Of a stretch of 60,000 nt of DNA, positions 48,510 to 59,111 are shown piece by piece. A program made the translations under genes and the position numbers. The notes under the pieces are model-generated. The model made no database searches, was not told the origin of the DNA, and worked only from the letters and a program-made list of their open reading frames with translations. This DNA is from Liolophura sinensis (lineage: Eukaryota; Mollusca; Polyplacophora; Chitonida; Chitonidae), in NCBI RefSeq assembly GCF_032854445.1, contig NC_088296.1, positions 24,437,604 through 24,497,603 on the forward strand, written 5' to 3'. The first letter of the stretch is position 1. Each line of letters begins with the position of its first letter.

Positions 48510-49870
48510 TTAACAGCTGAAGGTGGATGATTTTTTTTTTGATCACGACACAGGGAAATCACCACACATAGGAAACCCGTTATGATGCTCACTTTGATTC
48601 TTGTTGCTGAGGTGTCACTGTGTTCTTGTGACCAGAAGACAGACTCTGGGTATGTTTCTAGTCAGACAGACTTGCCTTGCACCCTTTCCCTACTCCCTCT
48701 GATAACAGCCTGAATTTGTCCAAACTTGCGCTAATCTAAAACATACCTTTCTACCAAAACCTTACTGACATGTTTCTTACCTGACAATTAAACCTAACAC
48801 CCACAACCCTTCCCAACCAAACAAGGTGGATGGCTTGCTGTTCATGACCAGATTTTCAGTTACTCACCCTTCTCGATGAACGCTGTTTCAAATTACTAAC
48901 ATGTGATGCGAAGAAAGTCAGAGTCAAGATATGATAAAATCTTGCACGAGATCTCTGCCCATTTATGATTACTATCGTATGTAACATGTGCAAATGGAAT
49001 GAATGTAATAGTGCCTTCCTACCCATAGTACTCATAAAAACATAATAACGATTAATAGTATATTTACAGTTAGCAATTTGGTCGATTGGTTTGAATGAAA
49101 CGTGTTTTTCCCATTAGATCTTCATGCAAAATCCTGCTGGCACTGTCTACAGGCCGACCCATTCAAAAATCTTCAATTATCCATTTTACTGTAACTTACA
49201 GGCGAGCCTATTATCTATGGGCCAGACATGATATTGGTAGCAGATACATAGTTGTATAGAGCCATAAATTGACTAACTGAATGGACCCTTAAAAAAAGAA
49301 AACATTTATACAATTCATATTTTAAATGAAAGAGCTACACCTAAAGTTCAATAAAATATCTAAATTTTCTGTCAGCAGGGCTTATTGTTTGAGTATTTAA
49401 TAGTTAAACATCAAATGGCTCAGAAGTCTCCGTTACGTCGCCATTTGAACAGATTACATACGTCATCACGCTTAGCTTTGCCCAGTAGCTCTTCAGGACA
49501 TGGCATTCCAGACGCAGTTTGGTAGACAACCGCCATACATGTAGGCATGATGTGGCCTTCTAGCACATCCCAAACTCTTCCTTGTTAGGGTTGGCTTTCA
49601 CAGACCTTAAAATCCATGATTATCACCATATACATACGTATTTAGCTAAGGCGGAAAAAGCACGTTAATCATATGGTAAGAGTAAAACCTTAAGCACCTT
49701 GACGTCACTATGAATATTCAAGAGGTGGAAACGATGCGTTTGATAGGGCAAGCCTCAAACATGGCGGGGCTATCAGTGTGCCTGGAATCGGTGGATTTTG
49801 TAGAAAATACCGATGTTGAAAGCCGTTTTTTTTCTCTTACTACAACATTAAAAAAAAATTTCTCATAGTT
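48510..49870. other. Spacer without recognised genes
   Basis: No supportable frame or repeat. The strings 'aaggtggatg' and 'catgacc' or 'cacgac' recur near 48.52 and 48.83 kb, but too little matches for a repeat call. Confidence 0.35.
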
Positions 49871-49889
49871 TGTATAGCTCTTTCATTCA

Positions 49890-50560
49890 AGGTATTGTTT
49901 GTATAAATGCGTTCTTTTGTTTTAAGCAACGTATTTCTTAATGGATATGTCATTCATTAATGAAGGCACTACTGTGCAAAAGGAGCATCATTCATTATTA
50001 TGATGATGACTCTGAATCCTAGATATCGCGAGAAGATTAGCTTCGTGGAACAGTCTACGCTGAGCGGTGGACATCATGCAACAGGAATTGGCAAAAAAAT
50101 GTAACATGACTGCTAGTTCAATAGCATTTGCACCGTGAGAAAAGACTTGACTGTAGTATCATTTTCACCATGCCAAAAGACTTGACTTTACTATTCAGGG
50201 TGCTTGTGAACTATAACTTGTGGAAGACTTACGAGGGATACGCAAACTATCCAGGACGTTCCATCCAAACCATTTCTGATCGCGACATATTCGCTCTTTA
50301 AAGATGAAATCGTGCGCTCACACCAGCCTAGGAGTAAAGTAGACAAGATGTCTCCAGGATTATCATGCAGATGTAGTTGTTCTCTAATGGACAAAATCAA
50401 ACGAGCCTCCTATCACTTTGCCCAGCTTGGTGAAGATGGCAACATAGTTGGAAGAGCAATCCAAAAACTAGACCAAAGAATCTTTGCCTCACAAGACGGA
50501 CATTGATGTTGCAGTCGTGCATTGGAAGCTCCTAGATTGTACACAATAAAGAGTCTTCTC
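49890..50560 (+). repeat. Segment X, inverted distant copy with open frame
   Basis: The reverse complement matches segment X of the ankyrin array ('tgtccaccgct', 'cagagtcatcatc', 'ggaacg..ctgga', 'ctacatctgcat.ataatcc', 'ccaagctg.gcaaa'). Here the plus strand is open for about 99 codons (about 50207-50506), from TCGRLTRDTQTIQDVPSKPF through SLMDKIKRASYHFAQLGED to a TGA. AATAAA follows at 50545-50550. The array copies are interrupted in the equivalent frame. The sense strand of X, if coding, is the same as the ankyrin sense in the array. Confidence 0.6.
50207..50506 (+). CDS. Open frame in segment X, unknown product
   Basis: About 99 codons with no internal ATG until residue ~48 (DKMSPGLSCRCSCS). 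If coding it is an internal or terminal exon rather than a whole gene. The end GEDGNIVGRAIQKLDQRIF looks protein-like. The complementary strand is also open over part of it, which weakens the case. No family recognised. A polyadenylation signal 40 nt after the stop would suit a last exon. Confidence 0.3.
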
Positions 50561-50658
50561 CAAAAATAGCGGCATTAAGCCATAATCGTTCATTCATTCC
50601 TCCAGGAGCAGGGCAGGGGAGGAATAGAAAACAGACCGGGAGTTAATGAAAATATTCA

Positions 50659-50910
50659 ATGGAAAACCTGTCTTACGAGAAATGTTCGCCTTCAGAAAGT
50701 GCTGGGCTTGTCAGATTTACACCAATGTCAAAACGTCCACAGACAATCACATTGCAATGTGAGTTGGATGAATCGGATGAAAAGAGAAAGTTTCTCCTCG
50801 ATCCAGACAGCATAACCTTACAATGCACCAGAGATTGCCAACACCCAGGGTCCTGTAATAAAGTTACCATGCAGTTAAGACATCTAATTAAGGAGAGAGA
50901 TGTTAGTTAA
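50659..50910 (+). CDS. Small ORF, unknown
   Basis: 83 codons from ATG (MENLSYEKCSPSES) with an internal echo: TITLQCELDES and SITLQCTRDCQ. Composition is charged and protein-like and it is the only plus-strand frame of note near here. No domain, splice partner or homologue is recognised. It may be an exon of the BNIP2-like gene's N-terminal region, a separate gene, or chance. Confidence 0.25.
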   Translation: MENLSYEKCSPSESAGLVRFTPMSKRPQTITLQCELDESDEKRKFLLDPDSITLQCTRDCQHPGSCNKVTMQLRHLIKERDVS

Positions 50911-51534
50911 ACATCCATGGCATCCGCTAAGAGATAAATGAGAGTGTGAAAGTCACTCTGTAAAAAATTAACAGTTTCCAGGTATGCACACTTAAAAGCT
51001 GCTACATTGAAAACGCTTTATATGAACTACGAGCCTAGCATTCATCTTTTAGTACCAAACATCTACCAAAATCAAAAGGTCACTGTTGTGACTTAACAAC
51101 CAAGTACATGTCAATACTCGGACCATCAAATTAAACATTTGATATGGTGCAGTTTTTCTTCTACAGTATTTACTTTCTGTTCTTTTCATTCTTAACATTT
51201 GATTTTATTATTTGTATGTTGATTTTATAATTTGTTTGTTGATTTGATTGTTTGTCTTGTGAGTTTATCATTTGTCTATAATTTATATTAATATAAAATT
51301 ATGGTGTTTTTAAGCTTTTGACCTATTACACCTGCGTTTTTGTACTTTTTTCTTTGATACACACAATGTACAAAAACATGTACATCTAGCTTAATAATAA
51401 AAAGACTGAAAGAATGTTATAAAAACTTGCCCCAGATATATAGAAATCTATACTCTGTAGAAAAATGTGTATTAAAGTAAATTTTGTGTTGATGAAATAT
51501 ATACAAGTGTACAGTAATAGCAATGTTTGTTTAC

Positions 51535-51635
51535 TTGTTAAGTATGTGTTAAATACATGTTAAGTACATGTTAAGTATATGTTAAATATATATTAAGTAC
51601 ATGTATATGTTAAAAATATGTTAAGTATAACTTGC
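51535..51635. repeat. Imperfect 10-12-bp tandem repeat
   Basis: About eight variants of 'atgttaagtac' in a row. Confidence 0.7.
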
Positions 51636-51869
51636 AGCATTGTATTTATTACAGTCTTTCAGTCATTGTATGCTAATCAACCTCTCATGTTGTGAGAAAC
51701 AACCTCAGAATTACTTATGTCGGTGGTATAATGTATTAACTGTATTAAATGTTTACATAAACACCTTCATTCCACTCGGGAGACTCCTGCTGGTTAAGGG
51801 GACAAAAGTGACGGCTGACTTTGACATTTGTGCCTGACGCCTGAATGAGGCTGTATGTATGAATCTAAT

Positions 51870-52860
51870 TATGCTGCTTCAGTTGACTGTAACTGTATTA
51901 TAAGTCTAGACATTTGTTGGTTACCTGTAACTGTAATATAAGTCTAGATGTTTGTTGGTTACCTGCAACTGTATTATTCGTCTAGACGGTTGTTGGTTCT
52001 CTGCAACTTTATTATAGGCCTAGACGTTTGTTGGTTCTCTGCAACTGTAATATAAGTCTAGAGGTTTGTGGGTTACCTGCAACTGTATTATAAGTCTAGA
52101 CGTTTGTTTGTTACCTGCAACTGTAATATAAGTCTAGAGTGAGTGATTGGGGTTTAACGTCGTACTCAACAATTTTTCAGTCATATGACGACGAAGGAAT
52201 CATTAGGGTGCATGCACGTGTAATGTGCCTCCTTGTTGCAGGACGGATTTCCACCGCTCTTTTATTTAGTGCTGCTTCACTGAGACGACTTACCGCCCGA
52301 GCCATTATACTGATACGGGTCCTGTAACTGTAATATATGTCTAGACGTTTGTTGGTTACCTGCAACTGTATTATAGGTCTAGACGTTTGTTGGTTACCTG
52401 CAACTGTATTATAAGTCTAGACGCTTGTTGGTTACATCTAACTGTAATATAAGTGTAGGCGTTTGTTAGTTACCTGTAACTGTATTATAAGTCTAGACAT
52501 TTGTTGGTTACCTGCAACTGTATTATAAGTGTAGACGTTTGTTGGTTGCCTGTAATTTTAATGTAAATGTAGACGTTTGTGGGTTACCTGTAACTGTATT
52601 ATAAGTCTAGACATTTGTTGGTTACCTACAACTGTAATATAAGTCTAGACGTTTGTTGGTTACCTGCAACTGTATTATAGGTCTAGACGTTTGTTGGTTA
52701 CCTGCAACTGTAATATAAGTCTAGACGTTTGTTGGTTACCTGCAACTGTAGTATAAGTGTAGACGTTTGTTTGTTACCTGTAACGGTATTACAAGTCTAG
52801 ACATTTGTTGGTTACCTGTAACTGTAATATAAGTCTAGACGTTTGTTGGTTAACCTGCTG
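51870..52860 (+). repeat. 38-bp minisatellite, about 20 units, interrupted
   Basis: Unit 'ttacctgcaactgtattata' plus 'agtctagacgtttgttgg', period 38 bp. Subunit variants differ at 'tgcaac' or 'tgtaac' and 'gtatta' or 'gtaata'. The array is split by an unrelated element at 52135-52327, with units of the same kind on both sides. Confidence 0.9.
52135..52327 (+). mobile_element. SINE-like repeat inserted in the 38-bp array
   Basis: 'gtgagtgattggggtttaac', 'gtcgtactcaacaatttttc', 'agtcatatgacgacgaagga', then 'gtgcctccttgttgcaggac' and finally 'cattatactgatacgggtc'. It is the longest copy of this family in the window. Target-site duplication cannot be read because the array itself is repetitive. 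Confidence 0.7.
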
Positions 52861-53099
52861 CCATTTAATTTGGCACTGCTTTCAAATTCAGAAAAAAATC
52901 AAGCCATTTCAACCAATTAGGTATAAATTTGCCTGCCCAATTGAAATTCAACACACATTTGGACTTTGTATAAAAAAAAACAAATCAAAACCAGAAGAAC
53001 AGAATGACACAAACGGAAATGTTTCTTATTTTGTGTTTGTTTTATACGTGTAGGGCCTACTTTGACTTCAGCGGACATTTATAGCTGTTTATTTTCTAG

Positions 53100-53264
53100 A
53101 TGATACACCTGTTGTAAGTCCAGCTGCAGAAGCTATCCCAAAATACACTGCAGAGGAGGAGTCGGATGACCAGAAGAAATGACGGAAGGTCACGATCGGA
53201 GATCAGCAATTCACGATTGGCATGACCGTTGTGGAGCCGTGCAAGTGAGTTCTCGTACATGGAG
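53100..53264 (+). pseudogene. BNIP2-like exon A with two TGA codons
   Basis: Acceptor 'ttttctag', donor 'ggtaagta', entering in phase 1 (the D-D-T-P-V-V start) and leaving in phase 1. Two stops: TGA at 53180-53182 where the family has Trp (KKWR context), and TGA at 53246-53248 where the family has Arg or Lys after EPxK. The second change also makes a consensus donor, 'caagtgagt', 20 nt before the original one; its use would shift the frame. Confidence 0.8.
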
Positions 53265-54267
53265 GTAAGTAAAGCAGGGTTCTCTCATTTAAATTTACAG
53301 TTTCTTCTGGAAATATCTGCATAAATTTATGATGTATTTCTGTTGGAGGAGCCATATGTGTAATTTGTTATGTCAAAAACAAATAGAAACCTTGTTGGTT
53401 TGTGTTCCTGAAACAGGAAGGCGTTAAGTAGTGAATATATGTTTTATACATGTACACAACATAAAAGGGAGACAACTCAGTGATTCTGTAGCCTCGTAGT
53501 CAGACGTAACTTTGTTTATAGTGCTCCCCTACATGTAATTTCCCACCTTTCCAAACTCAAGTTAATGTGCAGTATCTGCAGGCAGTTAATTCTAGTTCAG
53601 ACATATCTGTACATTTTTTACAGACGTTTTACGTGTTGTCTTATGGGACTTTTTCAGATTTTTTCAGAAAAGACAACAAATAGTGTAAATATATACAGTA
53701 ATTAGAGTTATTGAAGAAAAGGGGTGGAAACAGACCAAAAGCCTTAGCCACTTTTATTACCTTTGGTACGTCTGTAAATCAACTTTTAATCAGGAACTCT
53801 TACGAGGCCATGGGGTGTGCTGTGTGATAGAGCAGCCCGGAACACTCGTACTGGTGCCCCACGTATATATGGTTAAAAGGCAAAACACTCCCAGAAATCC
53901 CGGAACACACAACACAGTGTTCTGTTCCTCATACTGGTATCCCACGTACATATGGTTAAAAGGCACAATAGTGCTGGGGTGTCCTATGCAGAAGGAGCTG
54001 TGTCCTAGATTTACAGAAATAACCAGCTCAGGACTAGTTAAAAAAGAAATATGACGCCGCTTTTGATTGTCTGAAAGTCTGTGATTTTTGCTTACTTTGA
54101 GCTGCGATGTCTCGTTTGTGCATCACAAAAATAAGAAGTTATGCTTTTAAAACTTTACGTGAGATACTTTATCTGTGCCTATCTATACATTTAGTTTGGT
54201 AATGTCTTTCCTTTTAAAAACAAGAAGACAATGTATTTGTTCATGGTACCCTTGTTTTTATTGTTAG
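53265..54267 (+). other. Intron A-B of the BNIP2-like locus
   Basis: Contains two ~90-bp imperfect copies around 'tatggttaaaaggca' (53.86-53.97 kb). No other feature. Confidence 0.6.
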
Positions 54268-54370
54268 GCTACTATGGAGAAAGTCCTAATGCGATGATTG
54301 TGTTCTCTGGTTGCTACTTCCCAGAGAGGAGTCGAAAAGATTACAGCTATGTCATGGAAAACCTATTTTT
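54268..54370 (+). pseudogene. BNIP2-like exon B (intact frame)
   Basis: Acceptor 'ttgttag', donor 'ttgtgagt'. 103 nt, phase 1 to phase 2. Encodes [16 protein letters not shown], then [18 protein letters not shown], very close to the family's GGYYGDGLNAI and NYxYLMENLF motifs. No damage. Confidence 0.85.
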
Positions 54371-54479
54371 GTGAGTACCTGCAAGATTTACACTTATATT
54401 TGTTGGCTCGAAGGCTGTCAAACAAGTCCGAGCTTCCATGCTAGTGCTAGTCGTGCTAGTGCAGAATCGTGACTCTGGA

Positions 54480-54690
54480 GGCCTATTATTAATGTGTTCA
54501 TTGTGAGTTCGAGTCGAGCTCATCCTTGTTTTTTCTCTACATGTACCTCGGAAGGCCTTCCAGCAATCTGCAGATGGTCGTGGCTTTCCAGCGAGCTCTG
54601 TTTGATTGCCTCCCAGCGTATTTGTGGCCAACATCATATAAGTGAAATATTTATTGAGTAAAACATTAGCAAAAGACACTAATAAATAAG
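54480..54690 (+). mobile_element. Old V-type SINE in intron B-C
   Basis: 'gtgagttcgagtc', 'aatctgcagatggtcgtgg', 'catataagtgaaatatt' and 'attgagtaaaac' match the SINE body and tail with many changes. The tRNA-like head is largely lost. Confidence 0.7.
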
Positions 54691-54712
54691 GCAAACAAAT
54701 CTATATAAAAGA

Positions 54713-54826
54713 GCTGTGAAAATCCGTCCTGCAACAAGGAGGCAGATTACATTACATGATTCCTTCGTCATCATATGACTGAAAAATTGTTAAGTACAAC
54801 GTTAAACCCCAAGCACTCACTCACTC
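54713..54826 (-). mobile_element. SINE-like repeat in intron B-C
   Basis: Reverse copy of the family at 52135: 'gtcctgcaacaaggaggc', 'ccttcgtcatcatatgactg', 'aaaaattgttaagtacaacg', ending 'aagcactcactcac'. It lies next to the old SINE at 54480-54690. Confidence 0.7.
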
Positions 54827-55112
54827 TTGTATGTTTAGCAGACATCGTATTCTGACACCAGTTGAAATCTGTCTGTACCAGTGTCTTTTTTCTGCACCAA
54901 ATCCCAGCACCCTCCATGTTGTTGTTGGTTCCCAGAGATAGAGTATGAGAACACACCTGTTGTTGATGATACATCACCACTGATTTGTGCTAGTGACGTT
55001 GTAACATGTTCAACTTTCCCGTTCAGCCAGTATCATGAAAACATAAGAACTGTCAGTCCCGTCGTACTCAACCGCTGGTTATTGCCGGTCTTCAGTTGTT
55101 ATCGTGTTTCAG

Positions 55113-55244
55113 TTATGTGATCGGCACACTGGAGCTGCTGGTGGCAGAAAACTACCTGATCGTGTATTTCCACGGAGCTACGCCTCGACGACAGGTGCCC
55201 AGCTTTAGTTGACTGAAACGATGCCATCAGATGATTGCCAGGAG
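55113..55244 (+). pseudogene. BNIP2-like exon C with one TGA codon
   Basis: Acceptor 'gtttcag', donor 'ggtaggc', phase 2 to phase 2, 132 nt. [19 protein letters not shown] and [13 protein letters not shown] are family hallmarks. TGA at 55210-55212 replaces the invariant Trp of the GWLKKCYQ-type motif; the flanking SFS and LKRCHQMIARR fit exactly. Confidence 0.85.
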
Positions 55245-56073
55245 GTAGGCTAAAATCATAGATGACTGATTTGCTTGAAAGGATTTTAGGTTTCTCTCTG
55301 GTGCTCAGAAGTTAAAGCGATGGCTATCTTCACCTAAATTAGACCTTTTAGAATTGTTTAAAAGACATAGAAAACAGTAAAATGAAGTAAATACTGGATG
55401 AAAGACATTCATCAAACACCTTCACTTCGAATTTCTTAAATTTTACAATGAGTATAATTCTCTTTTAAGTAAAATATGGATAGAGCATCCAGAATTTCTT
55501 TCGCTCTGCTTCATGATTCTGTCTAATTCCGATTATCCCAGTTCTTAAGGAGCTGTATATTCATTGTAGTGAATTAGATCGCCATGTTGGATATGTGAAC
55601 AGTTGCAATCAATGTGCAAATGAGACACATATTCCGTTATCAGCAACTGACATTCTAGCATGGTACACGATTTGAATACGAATTTCGCTCAGGACCTAGA
55701 GTATACTTTTTTTCTTTTTCTGCTTTGTTTTGCAGGATTCAATCCTATTTTTGTTCCTTGGTGGTTTGTGTTTTTCGTCGTTTATGGAATTGGTCTTGTG
55801 ATTATTGACCAGGAACGTCCTTGTTACTTGACAGCTGGTATATGAATGTCTGTTTCAAAGCAAAGATTTAAAACATTGTCCATGCAAATGGTTTAATTTA
55901 GTTTTTTTAGTATTTTTTCAAACAGTAAAATGGTTTTAAGACATCAGATTCCATGCTATTCTGTAGTGAAACCGAGAGTATCAGTGACATCATATCAAAT
56001 AAATGAAAAATGAGTATGCCAAAGAAAAAACCACCCAGATACATAAATAAACAATAAACAAATGTCATTTCAG

Positions 56074-56159
56074 ACTGAAGAAGAGCATAAAAGGCTTGTT
56101 ACTGACCACCCCACCATGATGATAAAGGCCATTATCATGATGAGCAAGCCTTTCTTCAG
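56074..56159 (+). pseudogene. BNIP2-like exon D with 1-nt deletion
   Basis: Acceptor 'catttcag', donor 'ggtatggg'. At 86 nt it is one base short of a frame-preserving 87. The start gives RLKKSIKGLLL; after about 56107 the family-like HPTMMIKAIIMMSKPFF appears only in the next frame. Without the missing base, translation reaches TGATGATAA at once. Confidence 0.8.
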
Positions 56160-56706
56160 GTATGGGCGCCATGTAACACTGCACCAATTCTTAACTACTT
56201 GAAATCTTTCCATATTAAATCCATGGCATGAAATGAATTTTGCAATATGACAGAAGCAAATTCTCATCACCTCAACCTTGAAAGTTTTTTTAAAAATTAT
56301 TCTAGTAGTTGTGCAGTTGTAAAACTAATATGAAAATATAAAACTTCAACTGGTAAGTTAAATATATACATGTACTATACACTGTATGTGTTTCTCTCAA
56401 CGTTCACTTCATTTTTTATTTGTATGTGACAGAAAAATTGTCTGTACCTGAGTGAGTGAATACCTCCTTAACCATGTAATTGTATTCAGATATTGTAAAT
56501 ATTTGAATTTTGGTAGAGAAGGTAATCACACTCCACCTCTTTATCAATAGCTTCCTCGGCTGCAGTCTGATTCCCTCCATTCATCTGTCCATCAGCATCA
56601 AATGTACTACCAGATAATTCACTACCGTATCAGGACGTACGTGTAGTTGTCTCCCCCTTTATCATGCACCGCATAAGGGTACTCAACAAATTATCTCCCC
56701 TTTCAG

Positions 56707-56805
56707 CTCCAAGTTTTGCTCCAAGTTGAAAATTGTGAAAACACTTGCAGAGTTAGAGACGCTGGTGTCTATGGCGTATGCGTTTGTGTATGACCAAGTC
56801 AGAGA
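56707..56805 (+). pseudogene. BNIP2-like exon E (intact frame)
   Basis: Acceptor 'cctttcag', donor 'agtgagca', 99 nt, entering and leaving in phase 2. Encodes SKFCSKLKIVKTLAELETL, VSMAYAFVYDQVRE, matching the family's SSKF..KI.YV..L.EL..LVPMEY region. If the donor were skipped, a TGA in the donor itself would end the protein at VRE. Confidence 0.75.
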
Positions 56806-58906
56806 GTGAGCAGACTTAGTTGTAGATCCTCAGCGATTTTTTTTTCTTGTTTTGTTTTGTTCTACATGTGTTTAAGCTTACGTGTACATTTCACATTTGG
56901 GAAAATAAATTCTTATAAACATGTTAAAGTTAGGTGTTGATGGTGGAAATTGTTGCTGTGAAGAAATGTGTCAGTGTTATTACCTAGAGCAGGTAGCAGT
57001 GGTTTGTTCACTCTTGTCGCTTACACATCTTCACTTACTCTAAGCCCAGCATATGGACACTTTAGCGCCGGAGTAATTTGCCACGTTAAACCTTAGAATG
57101 CCAGAGGCATTGGCTGTATTGTTGGTACAATGTTTCTTCTGACACTTATTTTATTACTGCTTATTTACCTTGTGTGATATGATCGTATTCAACCTATGAG
57201 GATAGATGAAAAATGCTGATCTGGTTATGACTGATCATGTTTGGCAATTATCTCTGGTATCCAAACTAAATTTGAAACAGACCTGGGTAAAACTCGTGTA
57301 ATAATTCTAATTGCCACATTTTAAATTTGCCAACAGTCCCAAATTTCCCATTCCCGTCATACCAATCATATCCTGAATTAAGCCACATTACTCTTCGTCC
57401 AAAAGTCTTACCACGTCCTCCTCTTGTTATTCATTCTTCACCAATGCGCATGATTACATGCTTTGCTTAATTCACCTTTGTTACCACGGAAACACAGATA
57501 CAATGAACGTCGTCAAAAATATTCCTCAGTCTCCACCCCTTCCACCCCTTCCTCAGCCTCTGTGCCACCAAGGTGATGACCTCTGCTGCACTGTCACCAT
57601 GGTCATGACCTGAAGTCAGACACGTAGCACACAACGATGACACCCAAACTGTGTCGTCAATATTTTATGTTGTTCATTATTTGTTTGTTTTTTATTTGGT
57701 TGATTGTTGCCACAATGAATGGATCTTTAAACTACATTAATGTGAAAAAGTCCTTTGTTGCCTTTTGATGGACTGGAAAATGGTATCATTTTAGAGTTGC
57801 CTGGCAATAGCAAAGTTTTCCACAGTTAAGAGATCCATTCTCCGAGTTTGCCGCTCCTTATCTTCACTGGTTTCTGTGACTGTCATTGCTCCTGTTGCTC
57901 TTTTTGTTGCCTTTTAAAATGGCTGCTTTTACTTAAAACATGTATTATTGTATTATGGGGATGTTTGCATCTGTTTAACAGATACATTATTTGTTTTGTG
58001 ATTATACAGGTTAATCAATATATTTTGTGAACACATAATTGGATGAATTAAAAAAAAGATTTTTTTTCCAATTATAATAGATATACTAAACCAGTATACT
58101 GCAAAATAATATGCCTTAACATGTGAATGTGCTTATTGAAATGGTGAAGATGTGCAGACCCGCCCTTGGAGTTTCTAAAGCATTAATACACTATCACTTA
58201 AGCATTCTCCATAGGAAAAAACTACCGTTTAGTACTTGTGATGTTGTATGAGACTTTGAAACAACATAAACTTTGACCTCTCCTTGCTTTGTTCTATCCT
58301 ACGACAAATGTACCTCTCACCCTCACACTGTTCTTTGGCCCAAAGTTTCATGGCTTACTAATCTACTTGTTCCAGTTTGTTTTGAAATATCAAAAAGTTG
58401 CACGTATACCCTGTGTGATTTTGTTTTCATTGTGTAGATTTGATTAGGTTTGGAGTTATTTTTACATTAACTATTTTGGGAAATAGATATAACAGCCTGC
58501 AAGAGGGATATAGTGTTAAACATCAGACTGTGCTCAGAGTTTCGGTATTGTGAGAGATGGAAGTTGGTATATATTATAAGAGATGAGAGAAACTGCTCGA
58601 CCAATGATGTGTATAAACCAGGTGGCGGATATTGGTTACCTGTGAACTCTAACGAGCTCAATCCTACGAAACATTAAACGGTGACGTAAAAATGACGAGA
58701 TCACTGGAACTGTACATGTATACGCCAATAGTTCAGACAGAACGTATATGTAGTTGACCCTCCATTTAATCACCAATTCAAAAACTTTCATTTGGGACGA
58801 ATATTAAGATTTCATCAAACTTTACCCATTTTGTAACAATAATAGCTTTAGGTGAAGTAACTTGCGAGTCTTGATTTTGTATAAGATTTTTTTCCCTTTT
58901 CTTCAG
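56806..58906 (+). other. Long intron E-F of the BNIP2-like locus
   Basis: About 2.1 kb without a recognisable repeat or exon; possible unrecognised alternative exons cannot be excluded. The frame at 57848-58030 is a hydrophobic AT-rich stretch with no splice support. Confidence 0.5.
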
Positions 58907-59111
58907 AGTTAATAAAGTTGCCAGGCTAAACCCAGCTGCTATAGAGAAAGGTTTTAACAGCCCAGATGACCTGAGTAGTGCCACTGCCAGCCCGCTCAGT
59001 CCCAGCAGCTCAGGCAGGAAGAAAACAAAGGCCTCGTCTCTGGAAGAGAAAGAAATGATAAACCATTTGATGCTTCACAAAACAACAATTTGTTTGCTGT
59101 TTACCACATGA
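58907..59111 (+). pseudogene. BNIP2-like last exon
   Basis: Acceptor 'cttttcttcag' in phase with exon E. Encodes VNKVARLNPAAIEKGFNSPD, a Ser-rich stretch (SATASPLSPSSSG), KKTKASSLEEKEM and ends at TGA 59109-59111. The C-terminal tail is variable in this family, so this is supported mainly by splice phase and composition. The frame is intact. Confidence 0.65.

Larger units (their letters stand above)
53100..59111 (+). pseudogene. BNIP2/caytaxin/prune2-like BCH-domain gene, interrupted
   Basis: Six exons in order (53100-53264, 54268-54370, 55113-55244, 56074-56159, 56707-56805, 58907-59111) give the conserved core of the BNIP2 family: D-D-T-P, then [82 protein letters not shown] and FCSKLKIVKTLAELETLVS. 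The family's BCH domain is a CRAL-TRIO-like fold that binds Rho-GTPase regulators and other cargo in the cytoplasm; that is family knowledge. All splice phases are compatible. Three in-frame TGA codons (53180, 53246, 55210) and a one-base deletion near 56107 break the frame. Introns are present, so it is not a processed copy. The N-terminal exons are missing from my reading. Confidence 0.85.

Noticed and set aside
53180-55212. Selenocysteine at the TGA codons
   Set aside because: The TGAs replace conserved Trp or Arg rather than Cys, a frameshift is also present, and no selenocysteine insertion element was recognised.
55660-55845. 61-codon hydrophobic frame (FVPWWFVFFVVYGIGLV)
   Set aside because: Inside the BNIP2-like intron between exons C and D; inserting it would break the splice phase and it has no family match.
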